From NCBI RefSeq assembly GCF_000286835.2, contig NZ_AJYD02000013.1, forward strand, positions 378,494 through 437,235: a stretch of 58,742 nt of DNA, given 5' to 3'. The notes beneath the pieces were generated by a model. That model was not told the DNA's origin. It searched no databases and worked only from the letters and a program-made list of their open reading frames with translations. Shown one piece after another: positions 37,499 to 47,325 of the stretch (its first letter is position 1; each line of letters starts with the position of its first letter). A program made the position numbers and the translations under genes. This stretch comes from Enterovibrio norvegicus FF-33 (GTDB lineage Bacteria > Pseudomonadota > Gammaproteobacteria > Enterobacterales > Vibrionaceae).

Positions 37499-38510
37499 AT
37501 TTAATCATGTCTTTAAACGCTTTGGTGATATTGAAGCGGTGAAGCAAATCAATTTAGACGTTAAAGAAGGGGAGTTTATGGTGTTGCTTGGGCCAACTGG
37601 CGCAGGTAAAACGACCTTATTGCGTTTGGCGGCTGGGCTAGAAACGTGTGACGAGGGCGATATCACGTTAGCGAATCGAAACATGCATTCCGTGGCTCCC
37701 TCTGAGAGAGATGTTGCTTTCGTTTTTCAGCAATATTCGCTTTATCCTCATATGAGTGTTTATGACAACTTGGCCTTTCCGCTGCGTTCGAAAATCCGAA
37801 ATATGCCTGAAGCCGACATCAAAAAACGTATCGGGAAAGTGGCTGAAGTGCTGCGGATTAGCCATAAGCTGCAAAACAAAGCAACGAAACTGTCGGGTGG
37901 TGAAATGCAACGAGTCGCTATTGGACGTGCGTTAGTTCGCCGCCCCGCGCTGTATTTGATGGACGAACCCTTATCATCGTTGGATGCAAAACTGCGTGCG
38001 GATCTCAGGGTTGAACTGAAGCGGATTCAGCAAGAGCTTGGTGCCACTATACTTTATGTCACACACGATCAAATTGAAGCCATGACGCTGGGTGATCGTA
38101 TTGGTGTGCTGAAAGACGGCGAGATTGTTCAAGTCGGCACACCAAAGGAAATCTATAGCAACCCAAACAGTGACTATGTCGCGACGAGACTGGGGTTACC
38201 TCAAATCAATGTGTTGCCGAAGCAATGTTTCGATGAACATTTCTCTGAGGAAGACGTGGCGTTCGTTGGGGTGAGAACCGAGCATTTGTCGTTAAAGGCG
38301 AGCGGGGAAGGAAAATATTCGGCGGTCGTGCGACGAGTGGAACATTTGGGGGATCAATGCCATCTGCATCTGGATTTTCATCAAGAGAAAATCACAATGT
38401 TGGTGCCTTCAAATACCACGTTGAAACCAAGTGAGCGTGTGTCGTTCGATTTTATGAATCCGGTTTTATTTGATAAAGCAGGTCTGAGACTGCGAGGGAT
38501 AACGTATTAG
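37485..38510 (+). CDS. ABC transporter ATPase 2
   Basis: This 341-aa ATPase has Walker A GPTGAGKTT, Q-loop VFQQYSLYPH, signature LSGGEMQR, Walker B YLMDEPLSSLD, H-loop LYVTHDQ and a C-terminal OB region. ATG 37485 follows GAGGAGG inside the end of ATPase 1 (14-bp overlap). It probably pairs with ATPase 1, as GlpS and GlpT do in glycerol importers. Confidence 0.92.
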   Translation: MPKLKFNHVFKRFGDIEAVKQINLDVKEGEFMVLLGPTGAGKTTLLRLAAGLETCDEGDITLANRNMHSVAPSERDVAFVFQQYSLYPHMSVYDNLAFPLRSKIRNMPEADIKKRIGKVAEVLRISHKLQNKATKLSGGEMQRVAIGRALVRRPALYLMDEPLSSLDAKLRADLRVELKRIQQELGATILYVTHDQIEAMTLGDRIGVLKDGEIVQVGTPKEIYSNPNSDYVATRLGLPQINVLPKQCFDEHFSEEDVAFVGVRTEHLSLKASGEGKYSAVVRRVEHLGDQCHLHLDFHQEKITMLVPSNTTLKPSERVSFDFMNPVLFDKAGLRLRGITY

Positions 38511-39138
38511 TCAACAGATATGGCGAGAGCAGATAGTGAATCGAGTCTGTCATGATTTGCTCTCTCATCAAGATTTGCTTACGCGATTAGATGTTGAGAT
38601 TGGAGATGGTGACCATGGGTTTAACATCTCTAGGGGCGCGGAAGCCGTTTTGGAAGCCGCACCGCAGTGGCGACACTTAATGGATGACGCCTTTCTAAAG
38701 GCACTAGGCGAATGCGTGTTAAAGCACATTGGTGGCGCCTCTGGCGCCTTGTATGGCACCTTGTTTTTAACCTGGGGCAAGGCGCTCAACCAAGGTAAAT
38801 CCATTGATGCGGCATTTTACCTTGGGGTTGAATCGGTTGAACGAAGAGGGAAGTCCACGGTGGGTGATAAAACCATGTTGGATGTGCTGGTTCCTTTTGC
38901 TGCATATTGGCATTTTGAGACGAAAGCACTTGGCGTTGATACGTGGCCTATTGTTCAGCGTCTCGCTGAAACCCACTGTGAAAACACAAAAAATCTGCTT
39001 GCGCAAAAAGGGAGAGCGGCATACCTCGGTGAGAGAAGCGTGGGGCATATCGATCCCGGTGCTTGCTCTTGTATGCTAGCGATGAAAGCTGCAATGAATG
39101 GAATGATGGAGATGACGAACCTTGAACAATCCGATTAG
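38506..39138 (+). CDS. dhaL: DhaL, ADP-binding subunit of PTS-dependent DHA kinase
   Basis: DhaL holds the ADP that is rephosphorylated by DhaM. The Asp cluster is LDVEIGDGDHGFN, followed by HIGGASGALYG and a C-terminal GRAAYLGERSVGHIDPGA. The start is odd. The first canonical start in frame is GTG 38536, but the frame is open back to an ATT at 38506 that overlaps the ATPase stop and has GAGGG eight bases upstream. The extra residues (ISQQIWREQIVN) align with the E. coli DhaL N-terminus. I therefore favour a non-AUG start there; a GTG start at 38536 is the alternative. Confidence 0.85.
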   Translation: MSQQIWREQIVNRVCHDLLSHQDLLTRLDVEIGDGDHGFNISRGAEAVLEAAPQWRHLMDDAFLKALGECVLKHIGGASGALYGTLFLTWGKALNQGKSIDAAFYLGVESVERRGKSTVGDKTMLDVLVPFAAYWHFETKALGVDTWPIVQRLAETHCENTKNLLAQKGRAAYLGERSVGHIDPGACSCMLAMKAAMNGMMEMTNLEQSD

Positions 39139-39520
39139 CTTAGTGATCGTTTCGCATTCGCGGCTCGTGGCGCAAGGCGTTGCTGATATGGCAACACAAA
39201 TTGTGACCGACGCTGTGCCTATCGCATGGACGGGGGGAGCGTCTGATGGTCAACTCGGTTGCAATGCTGATGCCATTTATGACGCGATAACCTCTGTGTG
39301 GTCTCCTGCGGGTGTGGCGATCTTCGTTGATATGGGCAGCACGGAACTTAACAGTGAAGTCGCCATTGACATGCTTTCGCCAGAAAAAGCCAAAGTGGTG
39401 AGAATTATCGATGCGCCGCTTGTCGAAGGCGTTATCGTGGCATCTTACAAGGCCGTTGCTGGGGGAAGCCTCAAGCAAGTCGAATTGGCGGCCAATGAAC
39501 TCAATCATGCTGGTGGATAA
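39122..39520 (+). CDS. Stand-alone DhaM-type EIIA (phosphoryl donor to DhaL)
   Basis: This 132-aa protein matches only the EIIA (mannose-family) domain of DhaM. The active-site His12 lies in IVSHSRLVAQG, and GGASDGQLG and FVDMGSTELN follow. It starts with TTG, overlapping dhaL by 17 bp. In E. coli DhaM the EIIA, HPr and EI-like domains are fused; here the HPr is the next gene and no EI piece is present, so the general EI must feed it. Confidence 0.88.
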   Translation: MNNPISLVIVSHSRLVAQGVADMATQIVTDAVPIAWTGGASDGQLGCNADAIYDAITSVWSPAGVAIFVDMGSTELNSEVAIDMLSPEKAKVVRIIDAPLVEGVIVASYKAVAGGSLKQVELAANELNHAGG

Positions 39521-39813
39521 TGGAAGAACATGTAAAAGCCAAGGTTTGGCTAACAGGTGGTTTCGACCTGCATGTGCGTCCAGCCGCCCGCTTAGCTCGC
39601 TTAATGCAAGGGTATGACGCGAGGGTTGAGCTGGCTGAAACGGTTGATGGCCCTTGGGTGTGTGCGACACGTCAGGCGGCTTTGGTGCGGTTAAAGCTAC
39701 GTTCGGACTATCCCGTTTACATAAGGGCATCAGGACAAGATAAGATCGCCGCGATGTCTGTGATCGTGGATTGCCTCGAAGGTGTCGACTGTCAGCAACG
39801 AGAGAATAGATAA
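39520..39813 (+). CDS. Dedicated HPr-like phosphocarrier
   Basis: This 97-aa protein has the HPr active site with His18 (FDLHVRPAARLA, normally GLHTRPA). The region of the regulatory Ser46 is replaced by TRQAALV, so HPr-kinase control is not expected. It overlaps the EIIA stop by one base (TAATG). It should take phosphate from EI and pass it to the EIIA encoded just before, keeping DHA kinase supply separate from the general HPr. Confidence 0.87.
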   Translation: MEEHVKAKVWLTGGFDLHVRPAARLARLMQGYDARVELAETVDGPWVCATRQAALVRLKLRSDYPVYIRASGQDKIAAMSVIVDCLEGVDCQQRENR

Positions 39814-39927
39814 CTGGCTATCCAATTGGTGATTGATCCTGCATCTGATATGCTGATTTCTCTCCAATTAGATGGATAACACAATGCAAAGCGAGTTTGT
39901 CATATTGGGTTTCACGAGTGGTAATGC

Positions 39928-40338
39928 ATGAGCAGTGAAGGGTCGAAAGTCTCTAAATACAAAGTCATCCTTAGAACCGTTATTGAACAGCGCCCTTCTG
40001 GTATTCGGCAGCGCTTGGCGGAGGCGTTAGGAAAAAATCGCAGTTTTATTTCTCAGATTTCAAACCCTGAGTACAACACGCCGATCCCGTTTAAGCATAT
40101 CCCCAAAATTTTTGACGTCTGCATGTTTTCAGATGAGCAGGAGAGTCAGTTCCTCGCTGCTTATACCGAGGCTCACCCCAATCGGTCAGCGTTAGAGAAT
40201 AAGAAAGTGCAGATGGTGCATTGCTCCGTTTCATTTCCAGACATGGGCAGTGAGAAAAGTAACACCGCCATCAAAAAGGCGATTCAAGATTATACTAAGC
40301 AGTTAGTAGCAACGATTGAAACGGTTAAAACACCTTAG
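39928..40338 (+). CDS. Small HTH DNA-binding protein, probable local regulator
   Basis: This 136-aa protein has, at residues about 20-50, an XRE-like helix-turn-helix (SGIRQRLAEALGKNRSFISQI), given here by its core LAEALGKNRSFISQI. The rest is not recognised. It stands between the HPr and DhaK genes and has only a weak ribosome site. It differs from DhaR or DhaS and could bind the TTTAGT motifs upstream of the operon. No ligand domain is visible. Confidence 0.7.
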   Translation: MSSEGSKVSKYKVILRTVIEQRPSGIRQRLAEALGKNRSFISQISNPEYNTPIPFKHIPKIFDVCMFSDEQESQFLAAYTEAHPNRSALENKKVQMVHCSVSFPDMGSEKSNTAIKKAIQDYTKQLVATIETVKTP

Positions 40339-40370
40339 TTCGAATCTCTTGAAGATTGAGACGAAATCAA

Positions 40371-41333
40371 ATGGCAAAGGATAGCAAAGACATTTCTGTA
40401 AAAAGCCGCCTAAAGGAATTTGAACAGACCCATCAAGATAACATCGTCATTCAGTGGGATCCTTTGGTTGTCTTTCGACATCCCCACTATCAGAAAAATA
40501 AAGTGGCATTGGTTTCTGGCGGTGGCTCGGGTCATGAGCCTCTGCATGCGGGGTTTGTGGGCGAAGGAATGCTTGATGCAGCGTGCCCTGGCGAAATATT
40601 TACGTCACCTTCTCCCGATCAAATTACATCCGCTATTCACCAATCTGATACCGGTAAGGGCGTCCTTTTGATCGTGAAAAATTATCAAGGGGATCGGATG
40701 AACTTTGAAATAGCAGCAGAGCTCTCGGAGAGTGATACTTTGATGGTTCTCGTCAACGATGACGCGACGCAATCGGATAGGGATTCCGCGCGAGGGTTGG
40801 CGGGCGTGGTGGTGGTAGAAAAAATGCTGGGCGCTGCCGCAGAGCGTGGCTTGACGCTTGAGGCCTTGGCTGAACTGGGTGATGACATTGTTTCTCGCAC
40901 GCGAACAATCGGCGTTGCTTTTTCGACATGCTCTTTTCGAAAAATGGCTGGGTCTTTAGAAAGCCATGAAGTGGAATATGGTGTGGGTATACATGGTGAG
41001 TTAGGTATTTCACGTATTCCCAGATCGCCCATCAATGTTCTCATTCCCAAAATGATCGACGATATTCTGCAATCTTTGGAAGCCGCATCGTCTCAGCCTA
41101 TCTTGATGGTCAATGGCCTGGGTGCTGCCCTTGCTTCTGATCTGGATCTTGCTTTAGAAGAAGCCCAAAAAGTATTGGCTGAAAAGGGAATGCCCGTTGC
41201 GCGAACCCTAGTGGGGACGTTTGCAACAACATTGGATACTGACGGGATTTCTCTTACCGTGGTTGATGCGCGACCAGAGTGGATTGAACTTTGGGATTCG
41301 CCAGCAACAACGCCGGCATTGGCGATAGGTTAG
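40371..41333 (+). CDS. dhaK: DhaK, DHA-binding subunit of PTS-dependent DHA kinase
   Basis: This 320-aa protein has SGGGSGHEPLHAGFVGEG, CPGEIFTSPSPDQI, a VLLIVKNYQGDRMNFE segment (core KNYQGDRMNF) and His208 in GVGIHGELG, which forms the hemiaminal with DHA. It lacks a DhaL domain, so it works with the separate DhaL. The start ATG 40371 gives the normal family length. It is the last gene of the operon and ends at a bidirectional terminator before pta. Confidence 0.92.
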   Translation: MAKDSKDISVKSRLKEFEQTHQDNIVIQWDPLVVFRHPHYQKNKVALVSGGGSGHEPLHAGFVGEGMLDAACPGEIFTSPSPDQITSAIHQSDTGKGVLLIVKNYQGDRMNFEIAAELSESDTLMVLVNDDATQSDRDSARGLAGVVVVEKMLGAAAERGLTLEALAELGDDIVSRTRTIGVAFSTCSFRKMAGSLESHEVEYGVGIHGELGISRIPRSPINVLIPKMIDDILQSLEAASSQPILMVNGLGAALASDLDLALEEAQKVLAEKGMPVARTLVGTFATTLDTDGISLTVVDARPEWIELWDSPATTPALAIG

Positions 41334-41382
41334 GGTTAAACGGACGGGTAGCCGATGGGTGGAATCACAAACCGCGACCGAC

Positions 41383-41417
41383 AAAAAAGCCGATGCATCA
41401 GCATCGGCTTTTTTTAT
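41383..41417. terminator. Bidirectional terminator between dhaK and pta
   Basis: AAAAGCCGATGC/GCATCGGCTTTT with an ATCA loop has an A-tract before and seven T after, and serves two convergent genes. Confidence 0.85.
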
Positions 41418-41432
41418 CAATAAGCGCCTGGC

Positions 41433-43595
41433 TTATTCTGCCGCCGCTTCCGCGTCGTCAGCTTGTTTCGCTTGAATCGCAGTCAGTGCCACGGTGTAAA
41501 CGATATCGTCTACCAGTGCGCCACGAGACAGGTCATTTACCGGCTTACGCATGCCTTGCAGCATAGGACCGATAGAAACCAAATCAGCAGAACGCTGTAC
41601 CGCTTTGTACGTGGTGTTACCGGTGTTCAAGTCAGGGAAGACGAACACGGTAGCTTTACCCGCAACAGGAGAGTTAGGCGCTTTAGAAGCGGCTACGTTT
41701 TCCATGATCGCTGCGTCGTACTGAAGCGGACCGTCGATGATCAAATCAGGACGTTTCGCTTGTGCCAGTTTCGTTGCTTCACGCACTTTATCAACGTCTG
41801 CACCTTTACCAGATTCACCAGTAGAGTATGAGATCATTGCAACGCGAGGGTCGATACCAAATGCCGCTGCAGAATCAGCAGATTGAATAGCGATTTCAGC
41901 AAGTTGCTCAGCCGTTGGATCTGGGTTGATCGCACAGTCACCGTATACAAGCACTTGATCAGGCAGAAGCATGAAGAAGATTGAAGATACGATAGAGGCA
42001 TCAGGGGCTGTTTTGATGATTTGGAACGGAGGAACGATGGTGTTTGCTGTGGTATGAACCGCACCAGAAACCAGACCGTCAACTTCACCCGCTTCAAGCA
42101 TCATGGTGCCAAGGAATACTGAATCTTTTAGCTTCTCGCGAGCCACAACTTCCGTCATGCCTTTCGAACCACGTAGCTCAACCAAACGCGCGACGTAATT
42201 TTCACGCACTTCGTCAGAGTTGATGATGGTGACGCCAGCGCCAAGTTCAACACCTTGTTGAGCGGCTACGCGACGGATTTCATCAGGGTTACCCAGAAGC
42301 ACACACTCAGCGATTTTACGTTCAGCACAAATTGATGCTGCTTTCACTGTACGTGGCTCGTCGCCTTCAGGCAGAACGATACGTTTAGCGGCTTTACGAG
42401 CAAGCTCAGTAAGCTGGTAACGGAACGCTGGTGGGCTTAGACGACGCGCACGAACAGAACCTTCAGAAAGCGATTCAATCCAGTTGCCGTCGATGTGGCT
42501 TGCTACGTGCTCGTTAACGAACTCAACGCGCTCTTTGTCGTCAGCAGGCACTTCTAGGCTGAAGCTCTGAAGATTCAGAGATGTCTGCCAAGTGTTACCT
42601 TTGGTGGTGAATACTGGCAAGCCAGATTCAAACGCACGCGCACAAAGACCTTGAAGCTGTTCTGGGATGTTGTAACCGCCAGTTAGCAGCAGGGCGCCGA
42701 TTTCAAGACCATTCATCGCAGACAGACATGCCGCTACGATAACGTCAGGACGGTCTGCTGAAGTCACCAGCAGTGAACCCGGACGGAAGTGCTCGATCAT
42801 GTTTGGAATAGAGCGTGCGCAGAACGTGATGCTCTTAATACGACGCGTATTAATGTCACCTGCGTTTACGATCTCAGCTTTCAAGTGCGCCGCTAAATCG
42901 CTTGCACGTGTTGCAATAAGATCGATGCTCCAAGGCACACAACCAAGAACGCGGATAGGGCTAGAGTTGAAAATCTCCATCACTTCTACGTTGGTTGGTT
43001 TCGCCGCGTTTGACTCGTCAAAGATGTCAGACAGGTCAGGGCGAGTGCGGCCTTCTTCGTCAACAGGCGCATTGTGCTTGTTGATGATCAAACCAGAGAT
43101 GTTTTTGTTCTTCGAACCACCGAAGTTAGATACCGCAACCTCAATACGCTCACGAAGCTGCGATGGGTTATCCGTACCCGGCGTCGCCACGAACACGATT
43201 TCCGCATCCAGTGTTTTCGCGATCTCGTAGTTCACTTGGTTAGCGAACGGGTGGTTACGTGTCGGTACTAGACCTTCAATCAGCGCGACTTCTGTATCAG
43301 CAGTGGCTTCTTTGAAACGTGCGATGATTTCTTCCATCAACACATCATTTTGGTCAGTACGGATCAGCGCTTCAGCTTTTGCCATACTGAGTGGCACAGC
43401 CACTTTCATGCTGCTGTTAGCTTCGATAATTGTGGTGGTCAGGTCAGGCTGATTGTCGCCATGGCGAGGTTGCGCGATTGGCTTGAAAAACGAAACGCGA
43501 ACGCCCTTGTGTTCCATCGCACGCAATACGCCTAAGCTAATGCTTGTTAGGCCAACGCCAGCGCCGATTGGAATGAGCATAATAGTACGGGACAC
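41433..43595 (-). CDS. pta: Phosphate acetyltransferase Pta
   Basis: This 720-aa long-form Pta interconverts acetyl-CoA and acetyl phosphate. It has an N-terminal P-loop-like domain ([15 protein letters not shown]), a central DRTGG domain and a C-terminal PTA domain (about 390-710) with [29 protein letters not shown] and [10 protein letters not shown]. The start is GTG 43595 with AGAGGAA upstream. It is downstream of ackA on the same strand, the usual ackA-pta order. Confidence 0.96.
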   Translation of the reverse strand: MSRTIMLIPIGAGVGLTSISLGVLRAMEHKGVRVSFFKPIAQPRHGDNQPDLTTTIIEANSSMKVAVPLSMAKAEALIRTDQNDVLMEEIIARFKEATADTEVALIEGLVPTRNHPFANQVNYEIAKTLDAEIVFVATPGTDNPSQLRERIEVAVSNFGGSKNKNISGLIINKHNAPVDEEGRTRPDLSDIFDESNAAKPTNVEVMEIFNSSPIRVLGCVPWSIDLIATRASDLAAHLKAEIVNAGDINTRRIKSITFCARSIPNMIEHFRPGSLLVTSADRPDVIVAACLSAMNGLEIGALLLTGGYNIPEQLQGLCARAFESGLPVFTTKGNTWQTSLNLQSFSLEVPADDKERVEFVNEHVASHIDGNWIESLSEGSVRARRLSPPAFRYQLTELARKAAKRIVLPEGDEPRTVKAASICAERKIAECVLLGNPDEIRRVAAQQGVELGAGVTIINSDEVRENYVARLVELRGSKGMTEVVAREKLKDSVFLGTMMLEAGEVDGLVSGAVHTTANTIVPPFQIIKTAPDASIVSSIFFMLLPDQVLVYGDCAINPDPTAEQLAEIAIQSADSAAAFGIDPRVAMISYSTGESGKGADVDKVREATKLAQAKRPDLIIDGPLQYDAAIMENVAASKAPNSPVAGKATVFVFPDLNTGNTTYKAVQRSADLVSIGPMLQGMRKPVNDLSRGALVDDIVYTVALTAIQAKQADDAEAAAE

Positions 43596-43733
43596 GGTTA
43601 ATTCCTCTTTACTACGTCAGGAGCAAAGCCCGCGCGAGGCAGGCTTTGTGAATGTGTTCAATGTGGCCTATTACTATGCCAAATTGAAACGACTGATCGC
43701 ATTGACCAGCCGCAAGTTCACGTCAGTCGCTAA

Positions 43734-44930
43734 TTAAATAGCAGCTAGACGTGCAGTATCTTGAGCGATAACCAGTTCTTCGTTGGTAGAGATAACCATC
43801 GCAGGAACACGGCTGCTATCTGTAGTGATAACGCCTTCGCCGCCGAAACGTGCTTTCAGGTTGCGTGCTTGGTCAACTTCAACACCCAGCAGAGCCAGAC
43901 GGTTCAGAACCAATTCACGGATCGGGCCAGAGTTCTCGCCGATACCGCCAGTGAATACGATTGCGTCAAGACGACCGTCAAGACATGCAGTGTAACCTGC
44001 AACGTACTTAGCAAGACGGTGACAGAATACGTCCATCGCACGGGTTGCTTCTTCTTTAGTGCCGTAGTTGTCTTCAACGAAACGGCAATCAGAAGTCACT
44101 TCAGTCAGACCCGCAAGGCCAGACTCTTTGGTTAGCATGTTGTTGATTTGCTCAACGCTGTAACCCAGTGCATCGTGCAGGTGGAAAATGATAGCTGGGT
44201 CTAGGTCACCAGAACGGGTACCCATGACCAGACCTTCAAGAGGGGTCATACCCATTGAAGTGTCTACAGATTTACCATTTTTGATAGCACATACAGATGC
44301 GCCGTTACCTAGGTGACAGTTGATGATGTTGAGTTCTTCAACTGGCTTGCCAAGTAGGTTTGCTGCTTCTTGCGCGATGAAGAAGTGAGAAGTACCGTGC
44401 ATGCCGTAACGACGGATACCGTTTTCTTTGTACAGCTTGTATGGCAGCGCGTATAGGAACGCTTCTTCAGGCATAGTTTGGTGGAACGCGGTGTCGAATA
44501 CTGCAACGTTTTTCAGCTCTGGGAATGCAGCTTTAGCCGCTTCAATACCAACAAGGTGTGCTGGGTTGTGAAGAGGTGCGAAGCTAGAAGCATCTTGAAT
44601 GCCTTTCAGAACGTTTTCACAGATCAGTGCAGATTGCGTGAATTGCTCGCCACCGTGAACAACACGGTGACCAATTGCGCCCAAGTTTTCAGCCAGTTCA
44701 GGCTTAGAAGCCAGAATGGTGTCAACGATGAAGCTCAGTGCTTCTTTGTGTGCAGCACCTTCGCCCAGTTGAGCTTCGTGTTTGCCGTCCAATTTCCACT
44801 TAATGCGAGCTTCTGGCAGGTGTAGACACTCCGCCAGACCAGACAGGTGCTCATCACCTGTTTGTGCGTCAATGATAGCGAATTTCAGCGATGAGCTGCC
44901 GCAGTTAAGAACAAGAACCAGCTTAGACAT
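43734..44930 (-). CDS. ackA: Acetate kinase AckA
   Basis: This 398-aa protein starts [18 protein letters not shown], with the ASKHA phosphate loop, and has [35 protein letters not shown] (core TPLEGL) and FTGGIGENS. It makes acetate and ATP from acetyl phosphate and ADP. It is the first gene of ackA-pta, divergent from yfbV as in E. coli and Vibrio. Confidence 0.97.
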   Translation of the reverse strand: MSKLVLVLNCGSSSLKFAIIDAQTGDEHLSGLAECLHLPEARIKWKLDGKHEAQLGEGAAHKEALSFIVDTILASKPELAENLGAIGHRVVHGGEQFTQSALICENVLKGIQDASSFAPLHNPAHLVGIEAAKAAFPELKNVAVFDTAFHQTMPEEAFLYALPYKLYKENGIRRYGMHGTSHFFIAQEAANLLGKPVEELNIINCHLGNGASVCAIKNGKSVDTSMGMTPLEGLVMGTRSGDLDPAIIFHLHDALGYSVEQINNMLTKESGLAGLTEVTSDCRFVEDNYGTKEEATRAMDVFCHRLAKYVAGYTACLDGRLDAIVFTGGIGENSGPIRELVLNRLALLGVEVDQARNLKARFGGEGVITTDSSRVPAMVISTNEELVIAQDTARLAAI

Positions 44931-45348
44931 TTAATACTACCTATTCGATGTAAAATAGAGTTTGTTAACTAATCGGAGAAGGATAGTAGATAAAAAAGTC
45001 ACTATTCTTCTCACAAAAGCAATAAGCAAAAAATTTGTCGCGGAATAGATGCATCGCTCATCGGTCCCTGATATGCAACGAAAAACGCCAGACAGACTAA
45101 CCTACAGGCTCACCATCGTTGGTGATTTGTTGCGCTGCCGGTCATCCATTTGGCGTTTCTGTGGTTGCGAGATAATCAAATCCGAGCAACAATTGATTTA
45201 GGTCGGCTAAGGATAGCGATACTTGCGGCAGATAACAAAAATTTTTAAGTCATTATTGATTTGAATTAATGTTTATAAACTTTATTTTAAAGCTTGCAGC
45301 AGGATTTTAGCTGACAATACAGAGACATCGCTGGGAGGTATGCACCGT
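44931..45348. other. ackA/yfbV intergenic region
   Basis: This 418-bp control region holds no convincing ORF. A perfect small hairpin (TCACCA TCGT TGGTGA) is flanked by AAACGCCA-type inverted repeats about 60 bp apart (about 45084-45160). Their role is unknown. Confidence 0.4.
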
Positions 45349-45798
45349 ATGAGCAATAAATCGATGTGGAACAGTTTTCGTGATGGTCAAAAATACATGA
45401 CGGAATGGCCAATCCGAAAAGAATTGGCACCGATGTTCCCAGAAAACCGGGTGATTCGAGCAACACAGTTTGCTACCAAAGTGATGCCTGCTGTCGCAGT
45501 GATGAGTGTATTGATGCAAATGGCCTTTAATAATTACTCAGGCTTGCCTCAAGCAATGATCATGGCGTTGTTTGCATTGAGTATGCCACTACAGGGTATG
45601 TGGTGGCTGGGAAGACGTCGTGACACGCAACTTCCGCCGGCATTGGCAGGTTGGTATCGCGAGCTTCACGAGAAAATTGTGAGTGAAGGTGGGGCAGTAC
45701 AACCCATCAAAAGTCGCCCTCGTTACAAAGAACTGGCGCAAACCTTGAACCGCGCGTTCAAGCAATTAGATAAATCGTCGCTAGAGCGCTGGTTTTAG
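45349..45798 (+). CDS. yfbV: UPF0208 membrane protein YfbV
   Basis: This 149-aa protein has two central membrane spans and family landmarks [19 protein letters not shown] (core [10 protein letters not shown]), [22 protein letters not shown] and RAFKQLDK near the end. In E. coli YfbV takes part in insulating the Ter macrodomain. I chose ATG 45349, ten bases after GGGAGG; ATG 45340 lies too close to that site. Confidence 0.92.
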   Translation: MSNKSMWNSFRDGQKYMTEWPIRKELAPMFPENRVIRATQFATKVMPAVAVMSVLMQMAFNNYSGLPQAMIMALFALSMPLQGMWWLGRRRDTQLPPALAGWYRELHEKIVSEGGAVQPIKSRPRYKELAQTLNRAFKQLDKSSLERWF

Positions 45799-45823
45799 TA
45801 TTCGGTTAGCGTGAATGAAAACG

Positions 45824-45856
45824 AAAAAAGCGTCTTGGGAGACCAAGGCGCTTTTT
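45824..45856. terminator. Bidirectional terminator after yfbV
   Basis: AAAAAGCGTCTTGG/CCAAGGCGCTTTTT with a GAGA loop lies between convergent yfbV and the secreted-protein gene. Confidence 0.8.
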
Positions 45857-45891
45857 GGGTTTTAACTGTTTGGTTTAAACGTTACTCGCGA

Positions 45892-46830
45892 TTACTTTAC
45901 TGAGTATCTGAATAGAACGAGGTTGTCTAAAACAAGGTTCTTTGACCAAATGAATTTCGCGCCAGAACCTGTGAATTGCTCTTGGAAGTTCATGTAGGCT
46001 TTTTTGTTGTTTACGCCGATGTCGTCTTCCGTGAATTCCGTGGCCTTTGGCCAAGCCTCAAACTGTTCATTGGCTTTCCAACCGTCTGGTACACCCCAAT
46101 GCAAAGAGTAAGTTGTTACATAACTGTCAGAACCGTCCGTGTCGCATGTCGCAGTGATTCGATGTTGGCCGTTTTCTTCAACACAATTTAGATCGGTAAT
46201 CGGTGACGTGTAAAATGTCTGTGCTGACCAATCACCATTGGTTTTCGTTCCATCAGTAAAGCTCGCGATTAAGCCACCATCGCCGGCGTGATAACGCTTC
46301 CCACGGTTATTTTCGCTTCCCAGCCCTGAGTTTTCTTCCCAATCTACCACCTTGATGGCGATGTCATACGGCTTGTTGACTTTGAATCTGACAATATTGG
46401 AGTTGAATGGCGTAAAAGGCACGGGGTCAACACCGATCAGGGTGCCGTTAATGTAAAGCTCGAAGTAATTGTCCGCAAAAATATATCCCGTCACTATCTC
46501 GCCATCGCTATCGACTTCAACAACAGGCACTGCCGACACATCAACATCAGCCAGAGAGCCGGGTTTGACGTTTGAACACTGATCGTAGAGGTTGGTTGCA
46601 AACTTTTGCTCTTCGTACTGCACGTCTGCTGGCACGACGAACGTTTGCCCGTCACTTTGTTTTTCACCGATAGGTGATGGACGAGATCTTCCGTTTTCGC
46701 ATATATATAAGTTTTCAACTTTTACGTCAGCGCTTCCCTCGATAACAGTTGCTGTCCCTGAATATTCACCGCGAGCGGTGAAAGATAAAAGTGCTGATGT
46801 GACCAAAAAAGCTAGCATGTTTGTTTTCAC
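45892..46830 (-). CDS. Secreted protein of unknown function
   Basis: This 312-aa protein has a signal peptide (about residues 1-21, ending TARG|EY). Four or more cysteines (YICENG, YDQCSN, LNCVEE, TATCDTD) could form disulphides. The middle (FADNYFELYINGTLIG) resembles beta-sandwich galactose-binding-like domains of secreted proteins. I do not recognise the family. The start is GTG 46830 or ATG 46818; neither has a strong ribosome site. It stands alone between yfbV and the CRISPR locus. Confidence 0.8.
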   Translation of the reverse strand: MKTNMLAFLVTSALLSFTARGEYSGTATVIEGSADVKVENLYICENGRSRPSPIGEKQSDGQTFVVPADVQYEEQKFATNLYDQCSNVKPGSLADVDVSAVPVVEVDSDGEIVTGYIFADNYFELYINGTLIGVDPVPFTPFNSNIVRFKVNKPYDIAIKVVDWEENSGLGSENNRGKRYHAGDGGLIASFTDGTKTNGDWSAQTFYTSPITDLNCVEENGQHRITATCDTDGSDSYVTTYSLHWGVPDGWKANEQFEAWPKATEFTEDDIGVNNKKAYMNFQEQFTGSGAKFIWSKNLVLDNLVLFRYSVK

Positions 46831-47325
46831 GTCAATATCCGATTCTCTTTAGTTGGAGAAATGCTAATGCTCGACACCCAAGCGAGCAATCATTGCCTAT
46901 CAATACTTGCCGCAATTGGTGGCTGGTCTAAATAGTAATACATGGTTTGCACTCTCGTTTTCCTATGTGCTTCATTTCTTTGCGATGTCTTTAAGATGCT
47001 TACCCGATAGGGTCTTTAATTTTCTGTCGCTAACAATCTAATTGCTCGTTCGCTTCGTAGGTTCTTTCCATCACGGACCAAAAGAAAAGACGTTAGATGT
47101 CGAACCAATAGTCACAATCATGCGCACCCGCAAAGTCGGATTGTCGCTATTTGTTTTTGGATGCAATCGATGTTTTTGGGTTTCTGCCTACTTAGCGTGG
47201 GGTAATTTGAGTCTTCGTCAGGTGTATTCAATTGTGCAGGCGAAAGCTGCCCGAAGTACAACGTGAAGCGCATCGCTTACTCAAACGACACGTAAGGCCA
47301 GATTGATGATATTGGTGGACACTGA
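46831..47325. other. Intergenic region before the DUF2256 gene
   Basis: Frames here are short and lack ribosome sites. A 74-codon frame at 47042-47266 looks spurious, or could be a decayed gene. No strong hairpin was seen. Confidence 0.4.

Noticed and set aside
45084-45160. AAACGCCA-type inverted repeat with inner hairpin near ackA, considered as an integron attC site
   Set aside because: It lacks the paired R and L core sites and the GTTRRRY end expected of attC, and no cassette or integrase is nearby.
45073-45201. 42-codon frame starting near 45073 between ackA and yfbV
   Set aside because: It has no ribosome site and overlaps the inverted-repeat structure of the control region.
47042-47266. 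74-codon frame before the DUF2256 gene
   Set aside because: It has no ribosome site or family match, and other frames look equally likely; at best it is a remnant.
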